This document shows positions 7,300 to 16,444 of a DNA stretch of 64,000 nucleotides, one piece after another. This stretch comes from Bacillota bacterium (GTDB taxonomy: Bacteria > Bacillota_E > JAJZYS01 > JAJYTV01). The stretch's first letter is position 1; every line of letters starts with the position of its first letter. The position numbers and the translations under genes are program-made. The notes under the pieces are model-generated. The model did no database searches. It saw nothing but the letters and a program-made list of their open reading frames with translations, and was not told the origin of the DNA. The DNA is taken from the NCBI GenBank assembly GCA_021845645.1, contig JAJZVM010000001.1:186001-250000 (forward strand). Reading direction: 5' to 3'.

Positions 7300-8865
7300 T
7301 CACCGCGAAGGAAGAGCGGCGTAGATCGGATGGTCCCAAACGAGGATGGTGTACTTGCCGATGTGATGCTCGCGCGCAGGAGGCCCGAACGTCTCTGCGA
7401 TGGTGGATCTCGTCACGTCGCCGTAGTCCGCAGGGTCATAGATGACAAACCTCGTGTCGACATCCTTGCCGTACCAACTGCGCTCGACAAACCACAGGTA
7501 AGGAACAACGACTGCTTCGCGACGCAGACCGTAGGATCCGGTGATTGCGCGTACGGTAACCCGGCCACCCGAGTAGAGGTCGAGGATCGACGCATCCCAG
7601 TACGGACCGTAGCCGCGGGACAGGTGATGCTGCTCAAGCCACGCCGCGATCTTCGGCCAAGGTGTCGAAACCCCCGGAGCTATGACGCTGCCGATGCCCG
7701 GAAACAGCAGCAGGATCGCGATGGCGACGACTGCAAGCCTTTGCGTGCCGGTGGATAACCAACGTGGAAGATAACCCTGCACTCTGGTCAGGTCGATCTC
7801 TCGCGCCAGCACCAAGAGAGAAAACACGAACGAGGGCAGGAGGTAGCGCAGCGTGGCAAGAGTCCCTGCCATGCCGCTCAGTACAAACTCGGCAAGGACG
7901 GACCATGCGGAGATCGAGAGCAAAACCGATGGCAGGTCGCCCCGCGCACGTACAAGCCAGCGCAGCGGAACGATCGCCAGAAGCAGCAAGGCAGGGATGA
8001 GGATGAGCAGATGGATCGCCCCCGCCAGCTGGTCGATTGGGCTTCCCGTGAACGCAACCCCGTACATTATCGGGAAACCTTGAGCCAGGAGATGCAGGTT
8101 CTGGCCCAGATCCCGGGCCAGGGAGGCCGTCAACCCATAGGTGCGCAAGTCACCGAGGCGCGACAGCAGGAGTCTGGTGAACACCGCCAGCACATCCGCC
8201 CACAGGGCGATCAGCAGCGGGGACCAGAGTTGCCTTCGGTCGTCCGCCCGACGTAGCAGCACGGTCAGCAAGGCCATAGCGAGGAGCGGCAACGTATAGA
8301 CCCAAAGTGTGAACGGGTCGCTGAGGTTCGCCATGTATAGTAGGACGAATGCGCCGAGGCTCCGCCCGTTCAACATCGGACTTCCGGCTTCAGGCCAAAG
8401 GAAGATCACGAGAAGGACGACGACGATCGTCCCGACGTGCTGCGGCCCGACCAGGCTGAGCGTCGCGAGGAACGGTGACAGGGCGAGCATGGGCAGCAGT
8501 ACCAGCCCGAGCCGGAATACCCTGGCGTCCTTGCGCGGTCCACCCACCACAAGGGCGACCGCGACCGTGCAGAGCAAGAGATAGACCAATGCTGCGGCAG
8601 CATGCGAAGTGAAAGGCGACACCCCGAACACCTTGACCATGGGGGCGTAGAGCAAGAGATCCGTCACCCAGTACGGGTCAGGCGGCAGCAGCCAGCCACG
8701 CAGCAGCACATTTCCTTTCGCCATGGTTTGTGCCATAAGCATATAGTTGGCGGTGTCGGAGTTGAGCGGCACGATCAATGAATAATGCACTAAATATGCA
8801 TACACGATGGCAGCCGTCGCTACGATGATGGCTGGCAATATCGCTCTTCTCTGCTGACTTGTCAT
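7300..8865 (-). CDS. Polytopic membrane protein, GT-C glycosyltransferase-like
   Basis: 521 aa with about ten or more hydrophobic segments and a C-terminal soluble domain (about residues 400-521). After the first helix the extracytoplasmic loop carries NSDTANYMLMAQ and then a long loop ending in DPYWVTDLLLYAP. This resembles the acidic first loop of GT-C fold lipid-linked sugar transferases such as the ArnT/PMT group. No close family could be named. The start ATG has only a weak GAGGCG upstream, and the 5' flank is noticeably more A+T-rich than its neighbours. The substrate is unknown. Confidence 0.6.
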   Translation of the reverse strand: MTSQQRRAILPAIIVATAAIVYAYLVHYSLIVPLNSDTANYMLMAQTMAKGNVLLRGWLLPPDPYWVTDLLLYAPMVKVFGVSPFTSHAAAALVYLLLCTVAVALVVGGPRKDARVFRLGLVLLPMLALSPFLATLSLVGPQHVGTIVVVLLVIFLWPEAGSPMLNGRSLGAFVLLYMANLSDPFTLWVYTLPLLAMALLTVLLRRADDRRQLWSPLLIALWADVLAVFTRLLLSRLGDLRTYGLTASLARDLGQNLHLLAQGFPIMYGVAFTGSPIDQLAGAIHLLILIPALLLLAIVPLRWLVRARGDLPSVLLSISAWSVLAEFVLSGMAGTLATLRYLLPSFVFSLLVLAREIDLTRVQGYLPRWLSTGTQRLAVVAIAILLLFPGIGSVIAPGVSTPWPKIAAWLEQHHLSRGYGPYWDASILDLYSGGRVTVRAITGSYGLRREAVVVPYLWFVERSWYGKDVDTRFVIYDPADYGDVTRSTIAETFGPPAREHHIGKYTILVWDHPIYAALPSR

Positions 8866-9074
8866 GTTTCGCCTCTATAAGTCTACGGTAGGTCATCCAA
8901 TAATCTGATGCCGCCAACGCTGCGTGGGGTCACACATTCCACCAGCGAGAGTCTTTCGGATAACAGCAGCGACTTCCTTCCACAAGAGCATCTATCCTGG
9001 TGCGCCGACCCGCCTCCAGCCGCTTGTTACTGCGAGCCGGATCCATCTGCATGTGTTCGCCGACGATGTCAGCC

Positions 9075-9842
9075 TCACGCACCGCGCAACTGGGCCTCCT
9101 TGGGACCTGACGGGCAAACCTCTCGCACCGTGCCCCCCTGCGCATACCGCCGGTCCTGCCGCCCCAGGCCCGTCGTCTGCCCCAGATGCAGCCACATCGC
9201 CGCCCGGTAGCAGGTTCCGTGCCATGGCGGCACGACGAACGTCTCGACCACCACGGGTCGGTAGGCGTACCGCTGCTGCCAATCCTCAGGCAGGCGCCGC
9301 AGTGCGAGAGCGAACGCGTGGCTGCAGAGATGCGGCACCTGCACGCCGGGCAGGATCGACATGCGGCTGTTGGCCACGACCCGGTAGCGGAAACGCTGCT
9401 GCTCCTGCCGCGTCCAGCCCAGCCAGACGTCGCGTACTGCCACGTTCCGCGCCGCTGCCGCGAACAGCAGGGCACCCACGACCACACGTCGCCCGGCAAC
9501 CTCGCCGCGAATCCAGTAGCGCTGATGGGCGCCGAAGGCCCGCCGGTAACCCAGCGCATGGTAGTTGGCCATTGTCGCGTCCCAGACGGCCTGCTCGCCT
9601 GAGGGCAACAGATCCACCGTCACCGGCCGCACCTCGCCCAGGCCGGCAACCACCTCCGTCGCCGGCAAGGGCTCCGCACGCATGCGGGCTGGGCGATCCG
9701 CGGCGTGTGCCCGCTTCGCCGGAACCTTGATCAGCCCGGCTTCGGCTGGCTGCTCCAGCAAAGGCAGACACTCGTGCACGCGCAATTGCCCGTTCGGCGC
9801 CGTCCAGGGCAGATTCTCACAGATGGTGAAGGCCAACTCCAT
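9075..9842 (-). CDS. DUF4338 (DruA-like) protein, start codon possibly lost
   Basis: Family features are clear: a Y.ALGYR segment, RDVWLGW, NSRMSILPGVQVPHL, then VVVETFVVPPWHGTCYRAA and GQTTGLGRQDR near the end. DUF4338 is the domain of DruA in the Druantia anti-phage system and is also common near insertion sequences; its biochemical role is not settled. From the first canonical ATG the protein is 255 aa. The open frame continues upstream to 9953 and encodes a family-typical N-terminus (LFTQADLDLIRW, TGLSR), but it contains no ATG, GTG or TTG before a TAG. The gene either starts at CTG (9908) or has lost its start. No other Druantia genes are adjacent. Confidence 0.75.
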   Translation of the reverse strand: MELAFTICENLPWTAPNGQLRVHECLPLLEQPAEAGLIKVPAKRAHAADRPARMRAEPLPATEVVAGLGEVRPVTVDLLPSGEQAVWDATMANYHALGYRRAFGAHQRYWIRGEVAGRRVVVGALLFAAAARNVAVRDVWLGWTRQEQQRFRYRVVANSRMSILPGVQVPHLCSHAFALALRRLPEDWQQRYAYRPVVVETFVVPPWHGTCYRAAMWLHLGQTTGLGRQDRRYAQGGTVREVCPSGPKEAQLRGA

Positions 9843-9978
9843 CCGACTCAGGCCCGTAAAGCGATCGCTAGTCCAGCGGATCAGATCCAGATCCGCCTGG
9901 GTGAACAGCCGATCCCCGATCCAGAACGGCGGGTCCCATCGCGAGGCCGCGACCTACCACCCCGAACCTGCAGTACAG

Positions 9979-10027
9979 GCCCGGCCTCGCCTTGTCAACC
10001 CGTCCTACCTTGTTCAGGAACGCGTCC
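9979..10027. repeat. Right copy of the split direct repeat
   Basis: Holds the same 17-mer (9979-9995) and 14-mer (10014-10027) as 6957-6988, with an 18-base insertion between them. The 14-mer encodes the last residues and stop of ArsR (LRTRS). The same four-residue ending also closes the truncated ribbon-helix-helix frame at the left copy. Confidence 0.6.
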
Positions 10028-10361
10028 GAAGGGTGTCGAGCAGCGCCCGCACCTCCACCGGAAGAGCGGGCGGCAGGGTGTAGTAGGTCCAGACGCCGTG
10101 CCGCCGGGCCTCAACAAGACCCGCAGCCTTGAGTTTGCCGAGGTGATGGCTGACCGTGGGCTGGCTCACGCCGAAGGCCGCAGTGAAATCGCAGACGCAG
10201 ATGGGGTCCGGCGCCTCCGCCAGCATGTGCAGCATCTGCAGGCGCGTCGGGTCGCCTGCCGCCTTGAAGAGATCGGCCAGGCGCTCCACGCGCTCCTGCG
10301 GCAGGGCGGGCGGCACCGGCCCGCAGCAACCGCGCACTCTCACCCCGAACTCCTTGCTCAT
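10014..10361 (-). CDS. arsR: ArsR-family arsenite-responsive repressor
   Basis: 115 aa winged-helix regulator. The metal motif ICVCDF (Cys55, Cys57) sits at the start of the DNA-contact region as in ArsR proteins. An additional Cys pair is at residues 12-13 (GCCGP). The recognition helix region is VSQPTVSHHLGKLKAAGLV. It is divergent from the arsM-like gene, with two palindromic operators in the shared promoter region, so autoregulation together with control of arsM is likely. The start is ATG at 10361; a TTG two codons upstream is possible. Neither start has a strong ribosome-binding site. Confidence 0.9.
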   Translation of the reverse strand: MSKEFGVRVRGCCGPVPPALPQERVERLADLFKAAGDPTRLQMLHMLAEAPDPICVCDFTAAFGVSQPTVSHHLGKLKAAGLVEARRHGVWTYYTLPPALPVEVRALLDTLRTRS

Positions 10362-10382
10362 GGGCAAATGCTAGCACAAACT

Positions 10383-10398
10383 ATAGACAACCGTCTAT
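10383..10398. promoter_or_regulatory. ArsR operator 1
   Basis: A perfect palindrome, ATAGAC-AACC-GTCTAT, lies 21 bases upstream of the arsR start. It is the kind of 12-2-12-like inverted repeat bound by ArsR/SmtB dimers, and its position would block arsR transcription. Confidence 0.75.
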
Positions 10399-10422
10399 GT
10401 TTAAGTGTAGGGTATCGAAGAG

Positions 10423-10438
10423 ATAGTCAAACGTCTAT
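10423..10438. promoter_or_regulatory. ArsR operator 2
   Basis: A second, near-perfect copy (ATAGTC-AAAC-GTCTAT) ends five bases before the arsM ribosome-binding site. Its centre is 40 bp from that of operator 1, about four helical turns, so both dimers would face the same side of the DNA. Confidence 0.75.
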
Positions 10439-10456
10439 ATTTGGGAGGTGGCAGGA

Positions 10457-11242
10457 TTGGGTAAGGAATTGGGAGTCGACGAGGTGCGGGAGGCCGTGCG
10501 CCAGCGCTACGCAGCCTTCGCCCAGGACTTCGGGCAGGGCTGTGGTGGACGGGATGCCTGCTGCGGCACCAGCAGCTCCGGCACCGCGCCGCTGGTCGTC
10601 TACCGCCCCGAGGATCTCAGGGAGGTGCATCTCGCGCAGTCGCCCAGCCTTGGCTGCGGCAACCCCATCGCCCAGGCGGACCTCGCGCCCGGCAACGTCG
10701 TCCTGGATCTTGGCTGCGGCGCGGGTCTCGACGTCCTTTTGGCCGCGCGGCGCGTCGGGCCCGAGGGGACGGTGTACGGTCTCGACATGACCGACGAGAT
10801 GCTTCGGCTGGCACAGGAGCACAGGCGGCAGGCGGGAGTCCGCAACGCGCACTTCCTGCGCGGGCAGATCGAGGCCATCCCACTGCCGGACCGGGCGGTC
10901 GACGTCGTCGTCTCCAACTGCGTCATCAACCTCTCCGCCGACAAGGAACAGGCCCTGCGCGAGGCGCATCGCGTCCTGCGTCCGGGCGGGCGCTTCTGCG
11001 TCGCGGACATGGTCGAGGTGGAGCCGATGCCCGAGGAGCTGCGCACGTCGCTTGGCCTCTGGGCCGGCTGCATCGCGGGCGCCCTGCCGCGGGACATGTA
11101 CCGGGAGCTCCTGGAGCGCGCCGGGTTCGAGGACATCGCGTTCGAGGAGCTCGCCGTCTTCCGCGGGGCCGATGTCGGTCTCGCCGATCGTCCAGGGGGC
11201 GTCGCGAGCATGCTGATCACGGCAAGGCGCCCGGCAGCCTAG
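10457..11242 (+). CDS. arsM: Arsenite S-adenosylmethionine methyltransferase
   Basis: 261 aa. SAM motif VLDLGCGAGLD is at residues 82-92. The arsenic-binding cysteines of ArsM are recognisable as SLGCGNP (Cys67), SNCVINLS (Cys155) and AGCIAGAL (Cys205), with an extra Cys cluster at 29, 35 and 36. ArsM converts As(III) to methylated species that can leave the cell. I start at TTG 10457 because GGGAGG at 10443-10448 is eight bases upstream; the GTG at 10448 would overlap that motif. Expression is predicted to be repressed by the divergent ArsR. No arsenite pump or arsenate reductase lies in the window. Confidence 0.9.
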   Translation: MGKELGVDEVREAVRQRYAAFAQDFGQGCGGRDACCGTSSSGTAPLVVYRPEDLREVHLAQSPSLGCGNPIAQADLAPGNVVLDLGCGAGLDVLLAARRVGPEGTVYGLDMTDEMLRLAQEHRRQAGVRNAHFLRGQIEAIPLPDRAVDVVVSNCVINLSADKEQALREAHRVLRPGGRFCVADMVEVEPMPEELRTSLGLWAGCIAGALPRDMYRELLERAGFEDIAFEELAVFRGADVGLADRPGGVASMLITARRPAA

Positions 11243-11276
11243 ACCTCGGAGGCCCCGCCGTGCGGCGCACCGGAAA

Positions 11277-11322
11277 ACCGCGGGGAGATGGCCGGCGCAA
11301 CGCCTGGCCATCTCCCCGCGGT
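11277..11322. terminator. Bidirectional terminator between arsM and efp
   Basis: A perfect 17-bp inverted repeat (11277-11293 with 11306-11322) and a 12-base loop lie between the converging arsM and efp genes. There is no long T run on either side, so termination is inferred from the stem strength and position. Confidence 0.75.
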
Positions 11323-11331
11323 GGAATCTTC

Positions 11332-11889
11332 TCAGGCCCGCGAAAGGTATTCGCCGGACCGGGTGTCGATGATCAGCTTGTCCCCGTTCTCGATGAACAG
11401 CGGCACCCGCACCACGTAGCCAGTCTCGAGCTTTGCGGGCTTCGTGCCGCCGGTCGCCGTGTCGCCGCGCAAGCCCGGGTCCGTCTCCACGACCTCGAGT
11501 TCCACCGAGTTCGGCAGATCGACGCCGATCGTCGTGCCCTGGAACTGCAGCAGGGCGATGTTCATGTTCTCCTTGAGGAAGTGCAGCGCGTCGCCGAGCT
11601 CCGTCGCCGTCAGGCTGACCTGCTCGAACGTCTCGGTGTCCATGAAGCTGTACTCGTCGCCGTTTGCGTAGAGGTACTGCATCTCGTGGCGCTCGATGTG
11701 CGCCCTCGGCATCTTCTCGCCCGCGTTGAAGGTACGCTCCACCACGGCGCCCGTCTTGACGTTCCTGAGCTTCGTGCGCACGAAGGCCGAGCCCTTGCCC
11801 GGCTTGACGTGCTGGAACTCGATCACCGAGAACACCTGGCCGTCGATCTCGATCGTAACCCCGTTGCGGAAATCGTTCGAGGAGATCAC
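11332..11889 (-). CDS. efp: Translation elongation factor P
   Basis: 185 aa, the standard EF-P length. The N-terminal KOW-like domain holds the modification loop VKPGKGSAF, with the Lys that is modified in many bacteria. The central and C-terminal OB domains end with [25 protein letters not shown] sequence, the typical signature. The start is GTG at 11889 ([10 protein letters not shown] in translation), matching the family N-terminus; the open frame upstream is spurious. EF-P relieves ribosome stalling at polyproline. It follows pepP and aroQ, an order conserved in Firmicutes, where spoIIIAA usually comes next. Confidence 0.97.
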   Translation of the reverse strand: MISSNDFRNGVTIEIDGQVFSVIEFQHVKPGKGSAFVRTKLRNVKTGAVVERTFNAGEKMPRAHIERHEMQYLYANGDEYSFMDTETFEQVSLTATELGDALHFLKENMNIALLQFQGTTIGVDLPNSVELEVVETDPGLRGDTATGGTKPAKLETGYVVRVPLFIENGDKLIIDTRSGEYLSRA

Positions 11890-11936
11890 GTCTTGTCCCC
11901 CATCCGTCGACGATTTGAAGTCCACGCGTCCATGTA

Positions 11937-13001
11937 TCAGAGCATGCGCAAGGTCTTGGGCGAGACCGTGAGGACCTCGGCACCCGCCTCTGTCACCAGC
12001 ACGGTATCCTCGATGCGCACGCCGCCGACGCCGGGCAGGTAGATCCCCGGTTCGACGGTCAGGACCATGCCCGCCGCGAGGATGTCGTCGCTGCGCGAGG
12101 AAACCCGCGGCCACTCGTGGATCTCCAGCCCTACGCCGTGGCCCGTGCCGTGCCCGAACCGATCGCCGTAGCCCGCGTCGGCGATCACGCGCCGCGCGGC
12201 GGCATCGACGTCCCTCGCCGGGACGCCTGCGCGCACCGCCGCGATGCCAGCCTCCTGCGCCTGCAGCACAAGACCGTACACGCGCTGCAGTTCGGCGTGC
12301 GGCGTACCGACGGCCACTGTGCGTGTGATGTCTGAATGATAGCCGAAGTAGCGGCAGCCGACATCGAGGGTGACCATGTCGCCCTGCGCCAGCACGCGGT
12401 CGCCGGCAGTGGCATGCGGCAGGGAACCGCGCGGGCCGGAGGCCACGATGAACGGGAACGCAGGTCCCTCGGCACCCATCTCGCGCATGCGCATCTCGAG
12501 CCAGAGCGCCGCATCGCGCTCCTTCATGCCGGGCCGCAGGCGGTCGATCGCCTCCTCGAGGGCGTCGGCCGCGACGGCGCACGTCCGGCGCAGCCGCGCG
12601 ACCTCCTCGGCATCCTTGACCATGCGCTGCGCCAAGAGGAGCCCCTTGGTCGGGAAGAGCGGCACGCCCTCTTCCTGCAGGCCTTGGTACAGTCCGTAGC
12701 TGACCTGCTCGGCGTCGAAGCCCCAGCGCTCGCCGCCCATCTGTCGCACGGCCTCCGCCACGTCATCCGTCAGCGAGCCGCCATGCTGTGACGTGCGGGC
12801 GCCCCGCACCTCGGCGGCAGCCGTCTCGATGTAGCGGCTGTCCGTGAGCAGCAGGGCGTCGTCGCGGCTGACGAGCAGGGCCCCGGCGTCGCCGCTGAAG
12901 CCCGCGAGGTAGAAGAAGTCCTGCTCCGTGAAGGTGAGGAAGCCGTCCAGCCCCTCCCGGGTCAGGCGCTGCCGCAGTGCGGACAGCCTGTCATCGCTCA
13001 T
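11937..13001 (-). CDS. pepP: Xaa-Pro aminopeptidase (M24 family)
   Basis: 354 aa with a creatinase-like N-terminal domain and a pita-bread metallopeptidase domain. The metal ligands are visible as [19 protein letters not shown] (two Asp), [14 protein letters not shown] (His), [10 protein letters not shown] (Glu) and [10 protein letters not shown] (Glu). It would release N-terminal residues next to proline in the cytoplasm. The gene begins four bases after aroQ ends and is followed 47 bases later by efp, so the three are probably co-transcribed. Confidence 0.95.
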   Translation of the reverse strand: MSDDRLSALRQRLTREGLDGFLTFTEQDFFYLAGFSGDAGALLVSRDDALLLTDSRYIETAAAEVRGARTSQHGGSLTDDVAEAVRQMGGERWGFDAEQVSYGLYQGLQEEGVPLFPTKGLLLAQRMVKDAEEVARLRRTCAVAADALEEAIDRLRPGMKERDAALWLEMRMREMGAEGPAFPFIVASGPRGSLPHATAGDRVLAQGDMVTLDVGCRYFGYHSDITRTVAVGTPHAELQRVYGLVLQAQEAGIAAVRAGVPARDVDAAARRVIADAGYGDRFGHGTGHGVGLEIHEWPRVSSRSDDILAAGMVLTVEPGIYLPGVGGVRIEDTVLVTEAGAEVLTVSPKTLRML

Positions 13002-13005
13002 CGTG

Positions 13006-13449
13006 TCACTGCCCCTTCATGCCCAGGCCACAGGCGAACGCCTCGAGCGCCAGTTCGTAGGAGAGCGCGCCAAAGCCCGCGATCCGCCCGGCGCATACGG
13101 GTGCGATCACCGAGACGTGCCGGAACTCCTCGCGGCTTTCCGGCAAGCTCAGGTGCACCTCGACCACAGGCGGCGCGATGGCTGCGATCGCGTCGCGCAG
13201 GGCGTAGCCGTAATGGGTGTAGGCGCCCGCGTTCAGGATGACCCCGTCCACCTCGTGCCGGGCCCCGTGGAGGATGTCGATCATGCCGCCCTCGCTGCTC
13301 TCCTGCCGGCAGTCGAGCTCGATGCCGAGTTCGGCCGCGCGCCGCGTGAGCCGCTCCTCGATGCTCGCCCAGGTCTCGCGGCCGTAGTGCTCCGGCTCGC
13401 GCTCGCCGAGCAGGTTGAGGTTCGGCCCGTTCAGGAGCAGAAGACGCAC
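13006..13449 (-). CDS. aroQ: 3-dehydroquinate dehydratase, type II
   Basis: 147 aa. The type II signature NGPNLNLLGEREPEHYG at residues 7-23 includes the catalytic Tyr. The HLS motif and the C-terminal VIAPVCAGRIAGFGALSY are also present. The enzyme catalyses step three of the shikimate pathway; steps two, four, five and seven are encoded at 52.6-56.1 kb. The start GTG has GGGAGG eight bases upstream. It is first in the aroQ-pepP-efp group. Confidence 0.97.
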   Translation of the reverse strand: MRLLLLNGPNLNLLGEREPEHYGRETWASIEERLTRRAAELGIELDCRQESSEGGMIDILHGARHEVDGVILNAGAYTHYGYALRDAIAAIAPPVVEVHLSLPESREEFRHVSVIAPVCAGRIAGFGALSYELALEAFACGLGMKGQ

Positions 13450-13490
13450 GGCATCAGCCTCCCGCCGGATTGTAGCACAGCCGGGGCCCG

Positions 13491-14150
13491 CTACTTCTTG
13501 GCCGCCTGTTGGTACGCCTGCCAGAGTGCCGTCTCGGTCTGCCAGCCCTCGAGCCCGACGACGGCCTTGCCCTTCGCGTCGTAGAAGAGGAACGACGGGT
13601 AGCCCTGCAGTCCGACGGCGGTCGCGTAGGTCAGACCCTGGTCATAGTAGAGCGGGAACGGCAGGTGGAACGTCGCCTTGTAGTGTGCGATGGCCTTGAG
13701 GCTCATCGCCTCCTCCTGGCTCGCCGGAGGCTGCAGGTGACTGCCCTCGACGCCCTGATCGGGGTGCCCCTTCGGGCCAGGCACGGCCTGTCCCAGCTGC
13801 TGGGAGGCGTCGACGGCGAAGATCCGGCCTCCGGCCGCCTGCACCTTGGCCGCGAACGCGGGCATCACCCACCTGGAGTCATAGGCGCAGTAGGGACACC
13901 AGACCGCGAAGAACTCGACGACCGTCACGGGCTTGCCCGAAACCGCCACCTGGGCCCGCTGTCCACCCATCGTGATGAGGCCGACGGTGACCGCCTTGGC
14001 CTTGGCCTTCGGCGTGGAGGCGCCCTGGGTGGAACCGCCGAGTTCGAGTCCCCAGACGACGGCCAGCACGATGAGCAGCACGGCGGCCACGACCACCACG
14101 ATGGTGGTGGAATTCTTGCGCCTTGGCTGCGAAGAGCGGGGCGGTGCCAA
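13491..14150 (-). CDS. Membrane-anchored thioredoxin-like protein
   Basis: 219 aa from a TTG at 14150 with a GAGGGGG motif five to six bases upstream. A single hydrophobic anchor (about residues 16-37) precedes a thioredoxin-like domain with VVEFFAVWCPYCAYDS, a CxxC centre of the CPYC type. Later GYPSFLFYD supplies the cis-Pro region. An insert between these resembles DsbA/TlpA-type enzymes. It most likely acts outside the membrane as a disulfide oxidoreductase. It lies 41 bases upstream of aroQ on the same strand and is divergent from tkt. Confidence 0.8.
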   Translation of the reverse strand: MAPPRSSQPRRKNSTTIVVVVAAVLLIVLAVVWGLELGGSTQGASTPKAKAKAVTVGLITMGGQRAQVAVSGKPVTVVEFFAVWCPYCAYDSRWVMPAFAAKVQAAGGRIFAVDASQQLGQAVPGPKGHPDQGVEGSHLQPPASQEEAMSLKAIAHYKATFHLPFPLYYDQGLTYATAVGLQGYPSFLFYDAKGKAVVGLEGWQTETALWQAYQQAAKK

Positions 14151-14298
14151 GCGTATTCCCCCTCGTTGTGACTGGGACCCGGACGGTGCGCATCTCCGGG
14201 CGGATGCCGCCGGTTCGCCCGGTTGCCCGGCGGGCAAAGCCCACATGATACAATTTACTATGGTTGCGGCCGGGTTCCTCTGATCCCGCAAGACGGGA

Positions 14299-14323
14299 CC
14301 GCGGACAGAACACCGCGGACAGA
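14299..14323. repeat. Two 11-bp direct repeats upstream of tkt
   Basis: CCGCGGACAGA occurs at 14299-14309 and again at 14313-14323, fourteen bases apart, between a possible -10 (TACAAT, 14249-14254) and the tkt ribosome-binding site. It could bind a regulator or be a chance duplication. Confidence 0.4.
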
Positions 14324-14347
14324 TCCAGAGAAGGGGCGATCAGAGTT

Positions 14348-16444
14348 TTGCAGCATTTGAGCGGATCCGCCTCGGGGACGCCGCCAAAGGCAGCGGGGTC
14401 CAGCACCGGGGCCCCGTCTGGCGGGAGTGCCCGACGGCGGACGGACGGGTTCGGCGCCGACGACATGCGCGTCGTGAGCGTCCTCAGGGCGCTCGCCATC
14501 GACGAGGTGGAGCAGGCGCGCTCCGGCCATCCCGGCCTGCCGCTCGGCGCCGCCCCGATGGCGTACGTCCTGTTCGCTCGCCATCTGCGGTTCGCCCCGC
14601 AGGCGCCGTACTGGCCGGACCGGGACCGCTTCGTGCTCTCCGCCGGCCATGGTTCGGCACTAGTTTACGCGCTCCTGCACGTGTTCGGCTATGACCTGCC
14701 GCTCTCGGAGCTCCGGCGCTTCCGCCAGTGGGGCAGCCGCACGCCCGGGCATCCGGAACGCGGCGTCACTCCAGGCATCGAGGTGACGACCGGTCCGCTC
14801 GGACAGGGCGTCGCCAACGCCGTCGGCATGTCGCTCGCCGCGGCGCATCTCGGGAGCCTGTTCAACCGGCCTGGGAGCGAGGTCGTGGGCCACCGCACCT
14901 ACGTCATCTGCTCGGACGGCGACCTGATGGAGGGCATCTCCCACGAGGCCGCCTCCCTCGCAGGACATCTGCGCCTCCCGGGCTTGATCGTCCTCTACGA
15001 CGACAACCGCATCTCCATCGAGGGGTCGACAGACCTCGCGTTCACCGACGATACCACCGAGCGCTTCAAGTCCTACGGCTGGGACGTGCTGCAGGTCGAC
15101 GACGGCAACGACCTCGCCGCGATCGACGCCGCCGTCTGTGAGGCCGAGACGCGGAATCGCCCCGTGATGATCCGCGTGCGCACGCACATCGGCTACGGTT
15201 CGCCCAAGGCGGATTCCGCGGCGGTCCACGGCGCCGCGCTGGGGCCGGAAGCCCTCGCGGCCACGCACCGCTTCCTCGGCGTGCCGGATGGCGAGACCTT
15301 CTGGCTGCCGGACGACGTGCAGGCCCTCGTGGCGCGCTACCGCCAGCGGGGCGAGGAACTCCTCGCGGCCTGGCAGGCGCGCCTCGGCTCGCTCGAGGCC
15401 CAGGATCCCGCTCTGCACCGGGAGTTCTTGCGCGTCATGTCGGGTGACCCGCCGGGTGACCTGCGGCAGCACATCCCCTCGTTCCCGCCCGAAGGCGACA
15501 TGGCCACCCGGTCGGCGTCCGGCAAGGTGCTGCAGCACCTCGCGCGGCGCCTGCCGGAGCTCCTCGGCGGCTCGGCGGACCTTGCCCCGTCGAACGACAC
15601 CGCATTGGTCGGCCTCGGCGACATCGCCCCTGGGGCGTTCTCCGGGCGCAACATCCACTTCGGCGTCCGCGAGCACGCGATGGCCGCCGTCATGAACGGC
15701 ATGGCGGCGCATGGGGGTGTCAGGCCATACGGCGGCACCTTCCTCATCTTCTCCGACTACATGCGGCCCTCGATGCGGCTCTCCGCCCTGATGCGCCTGC
15801 CCGTGACCTACGTCCTGACCCACGACTCGATCGGGCTCGGCGAGGACGGGCCGACGCACCAGCCGATCGAGCAGCTCCCTGCGCTCGAGCTGATTCCCAA
15901 CCTCTACGTCGTGCGCCCCGCCGATGCGAACGAGACGCGTCTCGGCTGGGCCTTCGCCGCGGAGGCCAAGGACCATCCGACCGTTCTGGCCCTCAGCCGG
16001 CAGAAGCTGCCCACCCTGTCCTCTGTGCCTGAAGACGCCATCGCGCAAGGAGCCTATGTCCTGCGCGAAGCGTCCGCCACGCCCGTCGCCGTGATCGTCG
16101 CGTCGGGCAGCGAGGTGGCGATCGCCCTCGCCGCGCAGGACCTCCTGGCGGCCGGCGGCGTGCCGGCGCGGGTGGTGAGCGCACCCTGCCTCAAGACCTT
16201 CGCCGCGAGGACGGCCACGGAGCGCGAGGCGGTGCTGCCTCCCGACCTGCCGCAGGTGGTCGTGGTGGCGGCCGACCCGGGACAGTTCCTGCCCTTCCTC
16301 GGACCGCGCCGCAGCTTCGTCGCCCTGCACGACTTCGGTGCGTCGGCACCGGCCGACGTGCTCTACCGCGAATTCGGCCTGACGCCCGAGGCTGCGGCCG
16401 AGGCCGTGCGGGCCCTGCTTGGAAAGGAGGATCGTCATGCCTGA
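14348..16444 (+). CDS. tkt: Transketolase
   Basis: 698 aa, near the usual length. The N-terminal thiamine diphosphate domain shows [27 protein letters not shown] and [15 protein letters not shown]. The central pyrimidine-binding domain has [30 protein letters not shown] and RPADANET. The start is taken as TTG 14348, after an AAGGGG at 14331-14336; the frame upstream lacks a better site. It moves two-carbon units between sugar phosphates and heads a pentose-phosphate operon. Its last eight bases overlap the next gene. Confidence 0.95.
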   Translation: MQHLSGSASGTPPKAAGSSTGAPSGGSARRRTDGFGADDMRVVSVLRALAIDEVEQARSGHPGLPLGAAPMAYVLFARHLRFAPQAPYWPDRDRFVLSAGHGSALVYALLHVFGYDLPLSELRRFRQWGSRTPGHPERGVTPGIEVTTGPLGQGVANAVGMSLAAAHLGSLFNRPGSEVVGHRTYVICSDGDLMEGISHEAASLAGHLRLPGLIVLYDDNRISIEGSTDLAFTDDTTERFKSYGWDVLQVDDGNDLAAIDAAVCEAETRNRPVMIRVRTHIGYGSPKADSAAVHGAALGPEALAATHRFLGVPDGETFWLPDDVQALVARYRQRGEELLAAWQARLGSLEAQDPALHREFLRVMSGDPPGDLRQHIPSFPPEGDMATRSASGKVLQHLARRLPELLGGSADLAPSNDTALVGLGDIAPGAFSGRNIHFGVREHAMAAVMNGMAAHGGVRPYGGTFLIFSDYMRPSMRLSALMRLPVTYVLTHDSIGLGEDGPTHQPIEQLPALELIPNLYVVRPADANETRLGWAFAAEAKDHPTVLALSRQKLPTLSSVPEDAIAQGAYVLREASATPVAVIVASGSEVAIALAAQDLLAAGGVPARVVSAPCLKTFAARTATEREAVLPPDLPQVVVVAADPGQFLPFLGPRRSFVALHDFGASAPADVLYREFGLTPEAAAEAVRALLGKEDRHA

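Noticed and set aside
9075..9953. Druantia anti-phage system
   Set aside because: Only a DruA-like DUF4338 gene is present; no DruE-type helicase or other Druantia gene is adjacent.
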